Assembly: GCA_002633025.1 (NCBI GenBank)
Contig: NMRB01001453.1
Location: 49,092-113,091 of the forward strand
Reading direction: 5' to 3'
DNA length: 64,000 nt
DNA from: Notospermus geniculatus
Lineage: Eukaryota; Nemertea; Pilidiophora; Heteronemertea; Lineidae
The translations under genes and the position numbers were made by a program. The notes below the pieces were generated by a model that saw only the letters and a program-made list of their open reading frames with translations, made no database searches and was not told the origin of the DNA. Shown in pieces: positions 53,938-64,000 of the stretch (its first letter is position 1; each line of letters starts with the position of its first letter).

Positions 53938-54385
53938 TAAAGCCTGCTGCACACGTGAGCTATCTGCTGAGCAAAAAGTTATTCGAGACCGTTTCCCCAG
54001 CAGATAGCTCGCTGTGTGCGCGTATTTTTCGGTGAGATTTCTGCCTGGCGAGGTCTTGAGGTGAATATTCAACATGGTTGACATTTCTCGCCTCGAGAGG
54101 CGAAAAACTCACCGTTTGCGCGCTACTTTGAGACCGCCATCTTGAAATCATGTGAACAAAGGAAGCGATTTCATTGGCCACCTGGAATTTCTGCCCTCAG
54201 CACTTACCTCAAGTAACGCGCACACGGTGAGTTTTTCGTCTCTCGAGGCGAAAAATATCAAACATGTTTGATCTTCGCCTCAACGCCTTGTGAGGCAGAA
54301 AACTCACCGAAAATTACGCGCACACAGTGAGCTATCTCCTGAGCAAACAGTCTCGAGAGACTTTTTGCTTAGCAGCCACCGTTTC
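53938..54385. repeat. G family cluster of inverted sub-repeats
   Basis: It begins TAAAGCCTGCTGCACACGTG and repeatedly carries GAGCTATCTGCTGAGCAAA, GCGCGTATTTTTCGGTGAG and CGAGGCGAAAAA motifs in both orientations. This suggests several partial G copies (compare 10682-11771) inserted or rearranged together. Confidence 0.65.
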
Positions 54386-54629
54386 TCCAGTGAATCTCCA
54401 AAAGTCAATATCATGCCGAGAAAGGGTTGCAAAAAGATTTATCCCTTCCTTCATATTGGGCTTTGTGGTCAGTATTTCCTCCATCCGAGGGATTGCTGGA
54501 GGGGAGGAAGTGGTTGGACACATCCTAGGGGCGGAAGTGGTGGAGGTATGGGAGGAGGTACAAAGCGCAGTCGAATTCGGTCCATCTATCACCACCAGGC
54601 TCTCGCCGTCAACTACAAGAAATAAGCCT

Positions 54630-55495
54630 AGTTCATACATCGACGCAAGACCATCGGCGTCCAACGCGCGATCAAATCTAGACGCCGACTTCGCGGAATT
54701 GATTCACAGTCCAGCATACTTTAGCAACGGCGACCCGTTATGAAATGACTCAAGTAATTACAGCCTCGCAATCGGACGCCGACGAAATCACACGACGGGG
54801 TCGCGTTGGTCGCTGGCGATGGTACTGCGTCGAAGTATGAACTAGGCTGGCTGTCCATTCACGCGATGTTCGAGCGGCGGACTCTCGAAAGCATTGTTTG
54901 TTTCCGCGGCGATGTCATGGACAACCCGCACCGCTCGAAAATCGCGTGAATGGATTCTTAAGCCTTGTTTATACTTCGACGCACGACCATCGCTGGCGAC
55001 CAACGCGCGATCTAGGGTTCGACGCCGACCCCGTCTTGCGATTTGGTCGGCGTCCAATCGCGAGGCTGTAGAGAAATTTCATAACGGGTCGCTATGGTTA
55101 CACCGAACGCGATGCGTTGACGCGCGCGTCAAAGTCTTTGTTATTTTCCACTGCACTGCACGCAAACAAAGGCTTCCAAAGCATAAATCGTGTGCGTTGC
55201 CCTGTCGCACGCAAATTCGCATTCGGTGTATCCGTAGCCTTCGCCATAAAGCCTAGTTCATACTTCGACGCAAGACCATCGGCGTCCGATGCGCGATCAA
55301 ATCTGGACGCCGACTCCGCGGAATTGACTCCCAGTCCGCCGTACTTCAGCGACGGCGACCCGTTATGAAATGACTCAAGTAATTACAGCCTCGCGATCGG
55401 ACGCCGACCAAATCGCACGACGGGGTCGGTGTCGAACACAAAGTCGCGCGTCGGTCACCGGCGATGGTCGGGCGTATGAACTTGGCTTTAGGCTA
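54630..55495. repeat. Cluster of three related inverted-repeat elements (CATACTTCGACGCAAGACC type)
   Basis: GCCTAGTTCATACATCGACG / CGTCGAAGTATGAACTAGGC frame the first unit (about 54627-54848). AAGCCTTGTTTATACTTCGACG begins a middle part at about 54960. GCCTAGTTCATACTTCGACG / GGCGTATGAACTTGGCTT frame the last unit (about 55249-55492). The first and last share GCCGACTTCGCGGAATTGA-type interiors and are direct copies. Confidence 0.75.
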
Positions 55496-55796
55496 AACTA
55501 CACCTTGATCAGTTGCCATGGATTAGGCCAACTTGATGATTCAATAAAATGTTCAAGCACAGCCAAGGCCTGTAGAGATCAAAAGGGATATTGTGGTTGC
55601 GCGATGTGAAAGAAGGCAATAACTATTGCTTGAATGTCCGTAGCTGTGACCGCAGAATGCAGTCTGATCGCACTCGCTGTTCATGAATAACTGACCCGCC
55701 AACCATTGAAGAGCAGCTCATCATTGCATTCTGTGCAGTGACCACATGTCGGCGCTTGACCATTCACTGGCCGTGTAGTATGCGGGCATTGTCATA

Positions 55797-56255
55797 AGGC
55801 TGGGTTTGCATAGAGCGTGTTGATACACGGAAGGCACGCTACGGTACGCGTAGATATTACGACACGCCCACACTGCGGTTTACATAGGCCTTCATCGTGT
55901 CTCTATCATTTGACACGCTGCCTCGAATTTTGGCATTATTTTCATTAGGTCTCATGCATTTCGTGATGCAAATAAGAAAATATGTGATATTTGATGAGGA
56001 AACATCCTAAAATGCCCATCTCCGTACTTCGAAACAACGCAAGATCTTCCCACGAAGTCAGCACGCACCTGAAAGAACGAGCATGCTCGTTCTCTTCAAA
56101 ACGTGTATATACTCCACTCTCTACGTAACCCCACGCGTATAGACCAATGTAAACGGTAGATTGGAAAATCCATTGTCAGTTCATCATCACACGCGTATGT
56201 CAACGTACCGTGTCGAGCGATCGTGCTTCGTGTGGCTCTATGTAAACCCAGCCCT
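55797..56255. repeat. 0.46-kb inverted-repeat element
   Basis: AGGCTGGGTTTGCATAGAGC at the left pairs with GGCTCTATGTAAACCCAGCCC at the right. GATACACGGAAGGCACG and CGTACCGTGTCGAGCGATCG inside may be a second weak pair. Confidence 0.8.
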
Positions 56256-57175
56256 AGGTCTACGTACGTTGAGATATGAGAGAGATCTACAACTACCCAA
56301 GTTGGATCGCAGAAGACGTTTCCAAAGCTATCAATAAAGTGCACTGATGGAATACATTTTTACATCAATATACAGTAGTTCCCCGTATACCCCACCGTGA
56401 CCCAAAACCTGATTCAGACAATTTTCTAAGTCCAACGACGATGTCAATCCATACCCAATAATAGGGGACGCGTTCCACGTTAACTGGGGTCACTTTTGTC
56501 CACTTTTTTCCGTCCCCAATCTGAACGCCAGAGAACGATTCGTGCCAACATCGTATCTCTGACGTATATCGGAGACCGCCATCTTGCCCCGGGATCTACT
56601 TCTTCGGTCATGCTCAACAACTGTTCAAATCTATCGATCTGAATGATCAAAGTTACCAATTAGGGGTTGTGAGTGTTGCTACACATAGAAAAATGAGTTG
56701 AAGCATGTTACCTTACCTGATGAAGGGTCACTCACGCTATAGCAGCAGGTTGAACTTCTCAAGTGGTGAAGTGAAGGCTGGTCGGCCATTTTGTTTCGAC
56801 ATTGTAACGTTGTCCATCCTCGGTGTTATCACTGCCTAAAATGTGCCTTAATCCACTGAATAACTTCAGATTCTACAATAAATAAAATTATCCCACCGAT
56901 ATAATGCGCAAAGAACCCATTTATACGTGAGAAAGTATCAGCATTGGTCTGCACTACATCATCAAGTGCGGAAGGTTACGGTCAATGTCACAGACGACCC
57001 ACTCACTGCGGCGAATCAGTGAATTATCTCGTGATTTGCGAGATGATTACTACGCCGAGGCTCCTATATACAGTTGAGGTAGGTTACGATGGCCGCCCGA
57101 ATGTAGCCGAGTACCGCCGAAGATGACGTCGATTGTTCCGTCCCTTTGGATAAATAACGTTTGCAACACTGCAAT
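56256..57175. other. Stretch containing a dispersed repeat
   Basis: 56609-56840 is a copy of the 37161-37373 repeat (see there). No terminal inverted repeats were found around this copy. No gene is recognised in the rest. Confidence 0.55.
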
Positions 57176-57618
57176 TAGGGAGTTTAAGAATCCAAACGGT
57201 AAACGTAAACTTTACGACAAAGATGGTTTATCGTTCGTGACATGGAAATAACGTAAACACAGTTAAGATTCAAATCTACTAATGAACGTTAACGTAAACG
57301 GTAAATTGAAAGACAACACAACCAGGAAGAACAATCCCTTGGTGCAACGCGAAGATTTGTATACAAAGGGCGGTCAATGATCAGCGTTCATAGACTAGTT
57401 CCCGTCCTTGCCGCTTCACCCGCTGGCGCTCCTCTTTATCTTCGCAATACAAAGACAGGCACGGGTCGCCATTTTGACACCTGATTATTTCGGAGAATAT
57501 CCACGGTTGCATTGATTTGCACACACACCATGCACAATTCTAAGTTGGGAGTAGGTGTTGGACAGGGCTACATAGATGCCTACCGCAAGGCTACTGATAG
57601 GCGGACTCCTATGCACAT

Positions 57619-59167
57619 CACAGTGGTCCTTAACCGGAAGAAAGGGCAAAAAAAGTTTACTCAAATAAAACCAACGTGAGAATATTCCTAAGACAACGTA
57701 GTTTCATTTGCTGAAGGAACGAAAAAAATCTGTTGGGAAAATTTTGAGAAAATCCACTTTTTCGAAATGGCGGCCATTTTGGATGCTGGAGATTTGAGAA
57801 AAAGAGTTGCAATTGTCAATATTCATTCTGAATTGGCAGATTTCCTCAGGAAATGATAGTAGTGGCCATCCTGCATCAATATACAATGCAAAGCATTCAA
57901 TTTGGTGTTATACAGGGTGTCTCATGCAAAAGAACAGGGAAGACGTCAGTGTTATTTTGAAACATCCTTTATAATTGCAATTTGAACAAGGTTATAACGC
58001 ACATAGGGACTTTTCTCAGAGAGTGACACTTATTGGCAGGTGTTTTTTCCGTCGTCAGTATAATTATGCATGCAAACTCAGTATAAGTTTACACTCTAAT
58101 GGATATGTTTACCTGAATCAGACACAGGCATCCCAAATTGGTAGAGAACATCTTTTCATTCACTACAAACAACCTTTTGTCATTTTCTGAGTGACATGAC
58201 CATCAGGTCGAACTAGGATGACACCCGAGACCATCTTATATCATAATAAAGGGTCTATGGCCATCATAAGATGTCCTGTTGAGTCCTTATCCACACATTC
58301 CTTGAGCTGGGACAGTAAACGTATCCGTATTGGAAGAAAGTATCATGAAACTGCCAGGGCTAAGGTTTGCCTTCTTTGTTTTTGGAAAGGCAGCATTTTA
58401 ATTTGGAAATGATGACCTTCTGAAAACAATACCTGAGCTAATTACAGGTTATGATGTTCATGATAGACGTTTGCCGACAGAGCGTTCTGGAATACAACGG
58501 TGCTCATGTTTAGATGGAACTGTGAATTATCACGATGGCCAACCGTAAGAGTTACGGGCAAACAAAACTTCCCATGATGCATGATCGCCCAATGAGCATT
58601 AATTGCTGTACACCTGATTATCACTTTCTGCCATGAATCAAAATTCTTTACCCATCAAGTGTACTTCAGTTGTGTTGGGTTTACAGCATTTAATTCAGTT
58701 TTGGCAATGGTATGGAATTGGAATGGGACCCTTTCTGACCCTGCATGGTTCACCTCCGTGATTACTGTGCAGGTGAAGAATCTCTATGTGCCTATAAGCC
58801 ATGTTCAAATAGCATTTGTAAAGGATGTTTCGAAATAACAACTGTCGTCCCTGTTTTTTGCATGAGACACCCTGTATAACACCAAATTGAATGCTTTGCA
58901 TTGTATATTGATGCAGGATGGCCACTACTATCATTTCCTGAGGACATCCGCCAATTCAGAATGAATATTGACAATTGCAACTCTTTTTCTCAAATTTCCA
59001 GCATCCAAAATGGCCGCCATTTCGAAAAAGTGGATTTTCTCAAAATTTCCCCAACAGATTTTTTCGTTCCTTCAGCAAATGAAACTACGTTGTCTTAGGA
59101 ATATTCTCACGTTGGTTTTATTTGAGTAAAATTTTTTTGCACTTTCTTCCGGTTAAGGACCACTGTG
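57619..59167. mobile_element. 1.55-kb non-autonomous element with about 330-bp terminal inverted repeats
   Basis: CACAGTGGTCCTTAACCGGA at the left pairs with CCGGTTAAGGACCACTGTG at the right. The arms continue through ACTCAAATAAAACCAACGTG, GAAATGGCGGCCATTTTGGA, GGCCATCCTGCATCAATATA and ACAGGGTGTCTCATGCAAAA to about 57950 and 58847, with only scattered differences. The 0.9-kb interior has only short frames (for example 57975-58190 and 58218-58412) and no recognisable transposase, so it is probably non-autonomous. Confidence 0.88.
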
Positions 59168-59485
59168 AGATGCATGCTGCTGCTCAGTCTCATCGGTATG
59201 CAATCTCATAGTCCTGATCTGTCAAATGGCACTCACAGTAGGAACACGCGGACCTGATCTGATTTTAGTTACAAACATTGCGCAAAAAGCTGCGCAGAAG
59301 ACGATGCGCAAAGAGCGTGCGCAGTGGCGTGGACAGAAATCCCTGTCAAAATGGCAGCCCGTGCTTGTCTTTGTATAGCGGAACAGGAGCGCCAGTGGGT
59401 GGAGCGGCAAAGACGGGAACCATTCTGCAGCGTTCACGGCAGCTCCAAACGACCAAAAGGCCAAAAGAGCGTTCGTCCGTCCGTA

Positions 59486-59671
59486 AGGCTCCAGTTCCAT
59501 AGAGTTCACTTTTCTCGCGTTACACTTCACGTTTTCCTTTCGTTCCTCGGAGAAAGCATGCCACAGGACAGGTAATGTGTGTCTCGTTGTGCGCTGAATC
59601 GAGGAACGAAAGGAAAACGTGAAGCGTGGCGCGTGAAAAGTGTAAACGTGAACTCTATGGAACTGGAGCCT
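59486..59671 (+). repeat. Hairpin element, first of a mirror pair
   Basis: AGGCTCCAGTTCCATAGAGT at the left pairs with ACTCTATGGAACTGGAGCCT at the right. The arms extend through CACTTCACGTTTTCCTTTCG, and the asymmetric centre (GCATGCCACAGGACAGGTAA) gives it an orientation. Confidence 0.9.
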
Positions 59672-59713
59672 AAAAGCCTATGAATACGACATTCCGTGAC
59701 ATGTTATGCTATT

Positions 59714-59907
59714 AGGCTCCAGTTCCATAGAGTTCACGTTTACACTTTTCACGCGCCACCCTTCACGTTTTCCTTTCGTTCCTCGATTCAGCGCACAACG
59801 AGACACACATTACCTGTCCTGTGGCATGCTTTCTCCGAGGAACGAAAGGAAAACGTGAAGTGTAACGCGAGAAAAGTGTAAACGTGAACTCTATGGAACT
59901 GGAGCCT
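59714..59907 (-). repeat. Hairpin element, second of a mirror pair
   Basis: Same element as 59486-59671 but in reverse orientation: the centre reads TTACCTGTCCTGTGGCATGC. The spacer between the two is 42 bp. Arms and centre are nearly identical to the first copy. Confidence 0.9.
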
Positions 59908-60136
59908 TACATGATGTTTTGGGTGAACAACTTTGGCCTAGTTAACACAAATCCCTGGAAACTCAATGCAATAGAACTGACTTACGCAAGTCACAAGGGG
60001 CAGTGAAACGTATCACAATACAATTTGACCACCTTTGCCTAACGTGAAGCAGGAAACGTTCAAACGCTATTGAAATTGCATGTTGACATTAATGTCGTAA
60101 AGTTCACGTTTATCGTTTGGATTCTTAAACTCCCTA

Positions 60137-62149
60137 TTAGGCCATACCAATTTGATTGTTAGTTTAACGGATCTTGTCTCACCAAAAGTGGCATGCTGCT
60201 GGCGAAAAAAAAATAAAAATAAAATGAAGAAGTTGAGCTTCTTTAATGGTTAACCCAATTCCATACCTGTAGTTATTTCCTCACATTAAATGAATGTTTT
60301 TCCTTTGCATGCTTTGTCTTTGTGTTGATGTTGTGTATTAAGTTATTAATTCTGGTGGAGGGTTGTAATCCTGCCTTGCGTACTGTAGTTTGCCCCACAC
60401 CTGCATGTCCTGTCCTTCACCTCACCTCAGTTTTCAGCTTTTGCTTTTAGCATTGTGTACCTCTTAGTTTTTAATATCCATCACACATTCATTTTACTAT
60501 GCATGTACATGAGAAAAATGGCCATATTGACCTCAGTCAAGATAAAATACTGAATAAAGGAATGAGCAGGTCAGGACATACAAGTGGCTATTGCAAATTA
60601 TGGAGTGCAAGAGAGTCCCAAGCCTCTGAAAAATGGTGAGGGCAACCCTCCGTCCTTCTCTTGAGTCTTTCAGAGTGATGGACCAGACACTTCAACCAAC
60701 ATTCCTGGTGAGATCACACATCAAGTGAAAAGAAGAAGGCTCCATGAATTCTATGAAGGCATCACTTGACATTTACAGCTGACATTTGCTACTTCATGCG
60801 AACAGACAACGCTATACTGGAGTGTAAAACTGGAGATTTTTGAGGCTATACTGCATATTTTCATTGGTATTGTTGCATGTTGAAAATTTTAATTTAAATG
60901 CCCACAAAATCTGAGCAAATTAGCCAGCAAAATTGTCCAGTTTTACATTTAAAATATGATAAATCAACAATGAAGTAGAGTTTTTGTAAAAAAATTTAAT
61001 TCTGAACACATGAATTTCAAAATAAAATCTTGATTGACTGTCAATGTCATTCTTGTCCCAATCTTTTACCCTCCTGAGGAACACGTCGGAAAAGTAACAA
61101 GGTTGCATAGTGGTCTCACCAGACCTATAGTGACCTCTGTGATTAAAAATGTAGCCCCTCACCTATTCCTAGGAGGGTTAAAATAGCATGTGAAAAATTC
61201 ACTTGATCCCAAAAATTATGTTTCAAAGGAGGGAATATAACAGTGTACCCTATTTTTTTGTTTTGGCATGGCTGCATAAAAATAATGCCAGACACAGTTA
61301 TCTGCTTCAGTGACTGTCGTGAGAGGTGTGGAAGAGTGGTTGCTCTCCTCATTTCTATTCTTGTCAAGGCGAGCAATCACTCGCCCACACCTCTGAGGAC
61401 CGTGACTACTGCTTTCTGTCACACTATAAATGAAAAGACTAGGGAGGGCATGTACATGTAACAAAGAGTGTGGAGTTTCTTCTTTGTTTGCCCCCCCCCC
61501 TCCAGGCACCAGGGGTCGTGGAACTGAGATTTGAATATATTAATTCAAAAAGTGGCAGAAAATTATCAATGTGCACCCAAACCTCAACACATGGGTATTG
61601 TTTTTGAAAACTCTTAGAACTCAGAAAGACATTTCACCTGAAGTCAGGGATTCTAAATCATTCACAACAATTCTGTCTCATTTCCATATTTTAAGGTGCC
61701 TGGGGTGATGGGAACAAAACCATCAAGCATGTTGTCGTCAACTGATGTTCCCTATATTGAACGTCCACACTCTTCCACACAACACATGAAAAAGGTTCCC
61801 GATGAAATGTCAGAATTTATGGAGTCCCACAACAGTCCTACAACAAATGGGATATCCCCCATTTTCAGTGAATAAATCGTAAAAATCCCAAATCAAAGCA
61901 TTTTGAACAGAAAACTCCACACACATGCATTTTGTTTAAATGAAAACAGACCTCTTGCCTGAAAACACAAACTCTCAGTTGTGGCAATCTACATGTAGGC
62001 TCGCCAGACATGCCACATGTGACAAGGTACATGTATGTCCATTTCAACCTCAACTGCTGAAAGGTGCTATTCTTTCAAAAGAAAGCCTGGGCTCTATAGA
62101 AAAAAAATGAGAAGACAAGGCCACTTTACTGTCCTGCTGCTGACTGTCT
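60137..62149. other. Stretch without a recognised gene
   Basis: AT-rich. A hairpin of about 25-bp arms lies at 61321-61395 (GAGAGGTGTGGAAGAGTGGT against CACTCGCCCACACCTCTGAG). A run of ten C occurs near 61492. This is the 3' flank of the minus-strand transposase-like frame. Confidence 0.45.
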
Positions 62150-63565
62150 TTAACGATTTTCTCTTCTGGGGGCTTGTGGCTGGGTCCTCTGTCTTTTAAA
62201 TGAATTTCTTGGACCCCTTGTTGGAATCTTCTCCCCTTTGTCCTTGCAGGCATTACAGATTGGTCTCACTATTTGATACGTTCGCTTTGCTTCCTGTACA
62301 TCTCCATCATCAGCAATGTCATCCTGACCACAATAAAAGCATACATCCTCAAAGTGCACTGTAACCGCACTGTAATATGACACCTCCATTGGCATACTGC
62401 ACGTTTGGTCTTCACGGACAACAACTCCTTCAGCAAATTGATGATCTGGTGGGAAAAGGGCAGAACCACATGTATAGGTCCTCTCTTGTTTTTGACGCTC
62501 CACTTCAAGCAGTTCATCTTTCCTCAGTTTGGCCAAACTGTAAATACATCTAGGCTTGTCACACTCTGCGCACAAAATGACTGTTCTGACTTTGGCACTG
62601 ACAAGTACTTCCTTCCTCTTCGCATCCACCTGAGAACCTCGGGTTGTGGTGACTTTGGACGCAGGGCGGTCCGAGTCAGTGGTCTCTGTTCCATAGAGTG
62701 CCCAAAGGTCTTGGTACCTTGACTTGTCTGCAGAAAGGACTGGATCTGGAATCCAATGCAGGTTTTCAAAACGTTCAGGAGGCAGTCTCGGGGGCTGAAC
62801 TAGGCATACTCCACACATTTCATCAGAACATTTCTTGATCTGAAAGACATACTGGCTACACTTGGTGTGTCCTGTCAAAAACCTTTGCCACTCTCCCTTC
62901 TTTGCAAGAACTTTCTGTTGCAATTTGTCTGCTTCAAGGCTACCATCAATAATATCTACCGACTCAAATAAAGTGTTTATCAGGGACTTATTTGCACCTT
63001 TGTGGACTTCAACGGGGGTATCATGGAGACGAAGACGAGAAAATCTTTCACTTAACAAGTTAATCACTGGTGCCATGCTCTTCTTGTAGGCTTTCTTAAG
63101 TCCTTCTGTGCTTTCTAGCTTTCTGCGAACTTCATTCAGAGACTTGCACTTCGAAGCCACTTCCTCTTTCTCAGGTTCATCCAGTGGACTTCTGGCTAGT
63201 GCCGTTCCTTGAAGACCAAGGTTGAGGAGAGCATTACCTCTCTCGGCCAGGTTAGCCCAACTGTCTCCTGGTGCAGTTCTGACTGCAACAAGCATGTCTA
63301 AATCAAGCTGCATCCAAAGAATAACTAGAGACACTTGTACACTTCCCAGGTTAGTACGATGATCAGGGCCCCCATCAGAGTGTATGAAAAGGATAGGAAC
63401 GTCAAGATTGATACCATCTTCTGAGTGGTAATCTCGTATGATTTTCAAGGTTTCTGTCGCATGGCGCATTGGAGTTGAATGTTGAGTGACTTTATCCTTC
63501 AATGTCACATGTAGCTGGCCCCTGAAGTAACTTCCTTTTCCCTCATTTGGTATTTCCCCCATCAC
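62150..63565 (-). CDS. DDE-type transposase-like protein, central and C-terminal part
   Basis: A single open frame of about 470 codons without introns. Residues 59-70 (LFIHSDGGPDHR) carry Asp-64 and Asp-68, and residues 107-119 (AERGNALLNLGLQ) carry Glu-109: a spacing and setting typical of the second and third catalytic acidic residues of an RNase-H-fold transposase. C-terminal cysteine pairs follow: CGVC (251-254), CAECDKPRC (332-340), CFYC (409-412) and CNAC (437-440), probably zinc-binding. The tail is basic (NSFKRQRTQPQAPRRENR). The annotated 5' end is only where the frame opens (GTG, not ATG); the true protein continues upstream in 63562-64000. I recall similar uncharacterised proteins in cnidarian and sponge genomes, but I cannot place it in a named superfamily. 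Confidence 0.7.
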   Translation of the reverse strand: MMGEIPNEGKGSYFRGQLHVTLKDKVTQHSTPMRHATETLKIIRDYHSEDGINLDVPILFIHSDGGPDHRTNLGSVQVSLVILWMQLDLDMLVAVRTAPGDSWANLAERGNALLNLGLQGTALARSPLDEPEKEEVASKCKSLNEVRRKLESTEGLKKAYKKSMAPVINLLSERFSRLRLHDTPVEVHKGANKSLINTLFESVDIIDGSLEADKLQQKVLAKKGEWQRFLTGHTKCSQYVFQIKKCSDEMCGVCLVQPPRLPPERFENLHWIPDPVLSADKSRYQDLWALYGTETTDSDRPASKVTTTRGSQVDAKRKEVLVSAKVRTVILCAECDKPRCIYSLAKLRKDELLEVERQKQERTYTCGSALFPPDHQFAEGVVVREDQTCSMPMEVSYYSAVTVHFEDVCFYCGQDDIADDGDVQEAKRTYQIVRPICNACKDKGEKIPTRGPRNSFKRQRTQPQAPRRENR

Positions 63566-64000
63566 AACAGAGTTGAGGGCACCACACCTGCAACGTGATA
63601 ATCGTGATCAGCAGCAACCAATGCGGGACCTTCCATAGGGGTAATACACTGGCGTTGTCCATGCTGAGCAGTAGAAATTGGAAGCCCGGGTTCACCCACT
63701 GGGATGATTGCCTTGTCATCTATGTACATTACCCTGCAGGATTCTCGCCACTGATCATTAGACATGAACTCCTTGCAGTAGCTCCATTGCACAGCACAGA
63801 ACTTCGAATCTGGGTGCTTTTGGCGAAGTACTCTCCTCTGGATCATAAATTTGATTGGGAATCTTCCAGTGTACTGTACAGCCTTGGTGGTCCAGGGGTT
63901 CTTTGGGTGAAATTGTAGTCTCAACCATTCAACACTTGGAATAGCACTGTTACCCAAACCTTTCTCCTGAAGCCTTCTGGTAACTTGCTCTCGAAGATCT
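63562..64000 (-). pseudogene. DDE-type transposase-like protein, N-terminal part, frameshifted and cut by window edge
   Basis: This frame is open from the window end (64000) down to a TGA at 63564-63562. It contains RVMYIDDKAIIPVGEPGLPI, whose Asp pair is the likely first catalytic acidic residue, and ends ALVAADHDYHVAGVVPS-TLL. The adjoining frame 62150-63565 picks up at once with VVMGEIPN-EGKGSYFRGQ, so the two are halves of one protein separated by a one-base frameshift (two-base alternative) near 63565-63590. A sequencing error is possible; otherwise the copy is dead. The true N-terminus lies beyond the window. Confidence 0.7.

Larger units (their letters stand above)
57176..60136. mobile_element. 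Composite 3-kb inverted-repeat element
   Basis: TAGGGAGTTTAAGAATCCAA plus ACGGTAAACGTAAACTTTAC at the left pairs with the right end (complement TAGGGAGTTTAAGAATCCAA plus ACGATAAACGTGAACTTTAC), about 44 bp with few mismatches. TA flanks GGGAG/CTCCC on both sides. It encloses the 57619-59167 element and the hairpin pair 59486-59907. The TIRs resemble the arms at 11925-12067. It is an element with later insertions, or two related MITEs facing each other. Confidence 0.7.

Overview
The window is animal genomic DNA. Coding sequence is split into short GT-AG exons separated by long introns full of transposon debris, with tRNA-derived SINE heads and a vertebrate-like solute-carrier gene. Dense palindromic MITEs, an abundance of TACATGTA and 'CAAGATGGCCGCC' repeats resemble marine invertebrates; a lancelet, hemichordate or mollusc would all fit, and I cannot choose from sequence alone. 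Bases 13351-14219 are an N gap (869 N), and single Ns sit at 7279, 44467 and 52131.

Region 1 (about 1.5-17.2 kb, + strand) holds the only well supported cellular gene of any length: an SLC22-family (organic cation/anion/carnitine-type, major facilitator) transporter. I can place nine exons with consistent phases: 2183-2325, 3514-3697, 6122-6225, 8354-8508, 9166-9334, 10448-10666, [missing exon(s), probably in the N gap], 15094-15275, 15960-16111 and 16996-17143 (stop). Its introns are almost entirely mobile-element remains. A 57-bp minisatellite abuts the start codon, a 31-bp minisatellite runs into the exon 5 acceptor, and a MITE ends 16 bp before exon 6.

Region 2 (17.6-57 kb) is a repeat graveyard: many inverted-repeat (MITE-like) elements, several bounded by TTAA and some nested in each other, plus tRNA-derived SINEs (7.6, 27, 40 and 46.6 kb), tandem repeats and copies of a 'GCTCACC...GGTGAGC' bounded repeat. 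One small gene stands out: a minus-strand exon at 21303-21542 encoding a secretory-type, ten-cysteine peptide with an AATAAA signal 53 bp past its stop.

Region 3 (57-64 kb) has a roughly 3-kb inverted-repeat composite (57176-60136). It encloses a 1.55-kb element with arms of about 330 bp and two mirror-image copies of one hairpin element. At the right edge, on the minus strand, is a large intronless DDE/RNase-H-like transposase-type reading frame with C-terminal zinc-binding cysteines, broken by one frameshift and cut by the window end.

Repeat family names used below (T1-T4, G, H, P, S) are my own labels for copies that resemble each other within this window.
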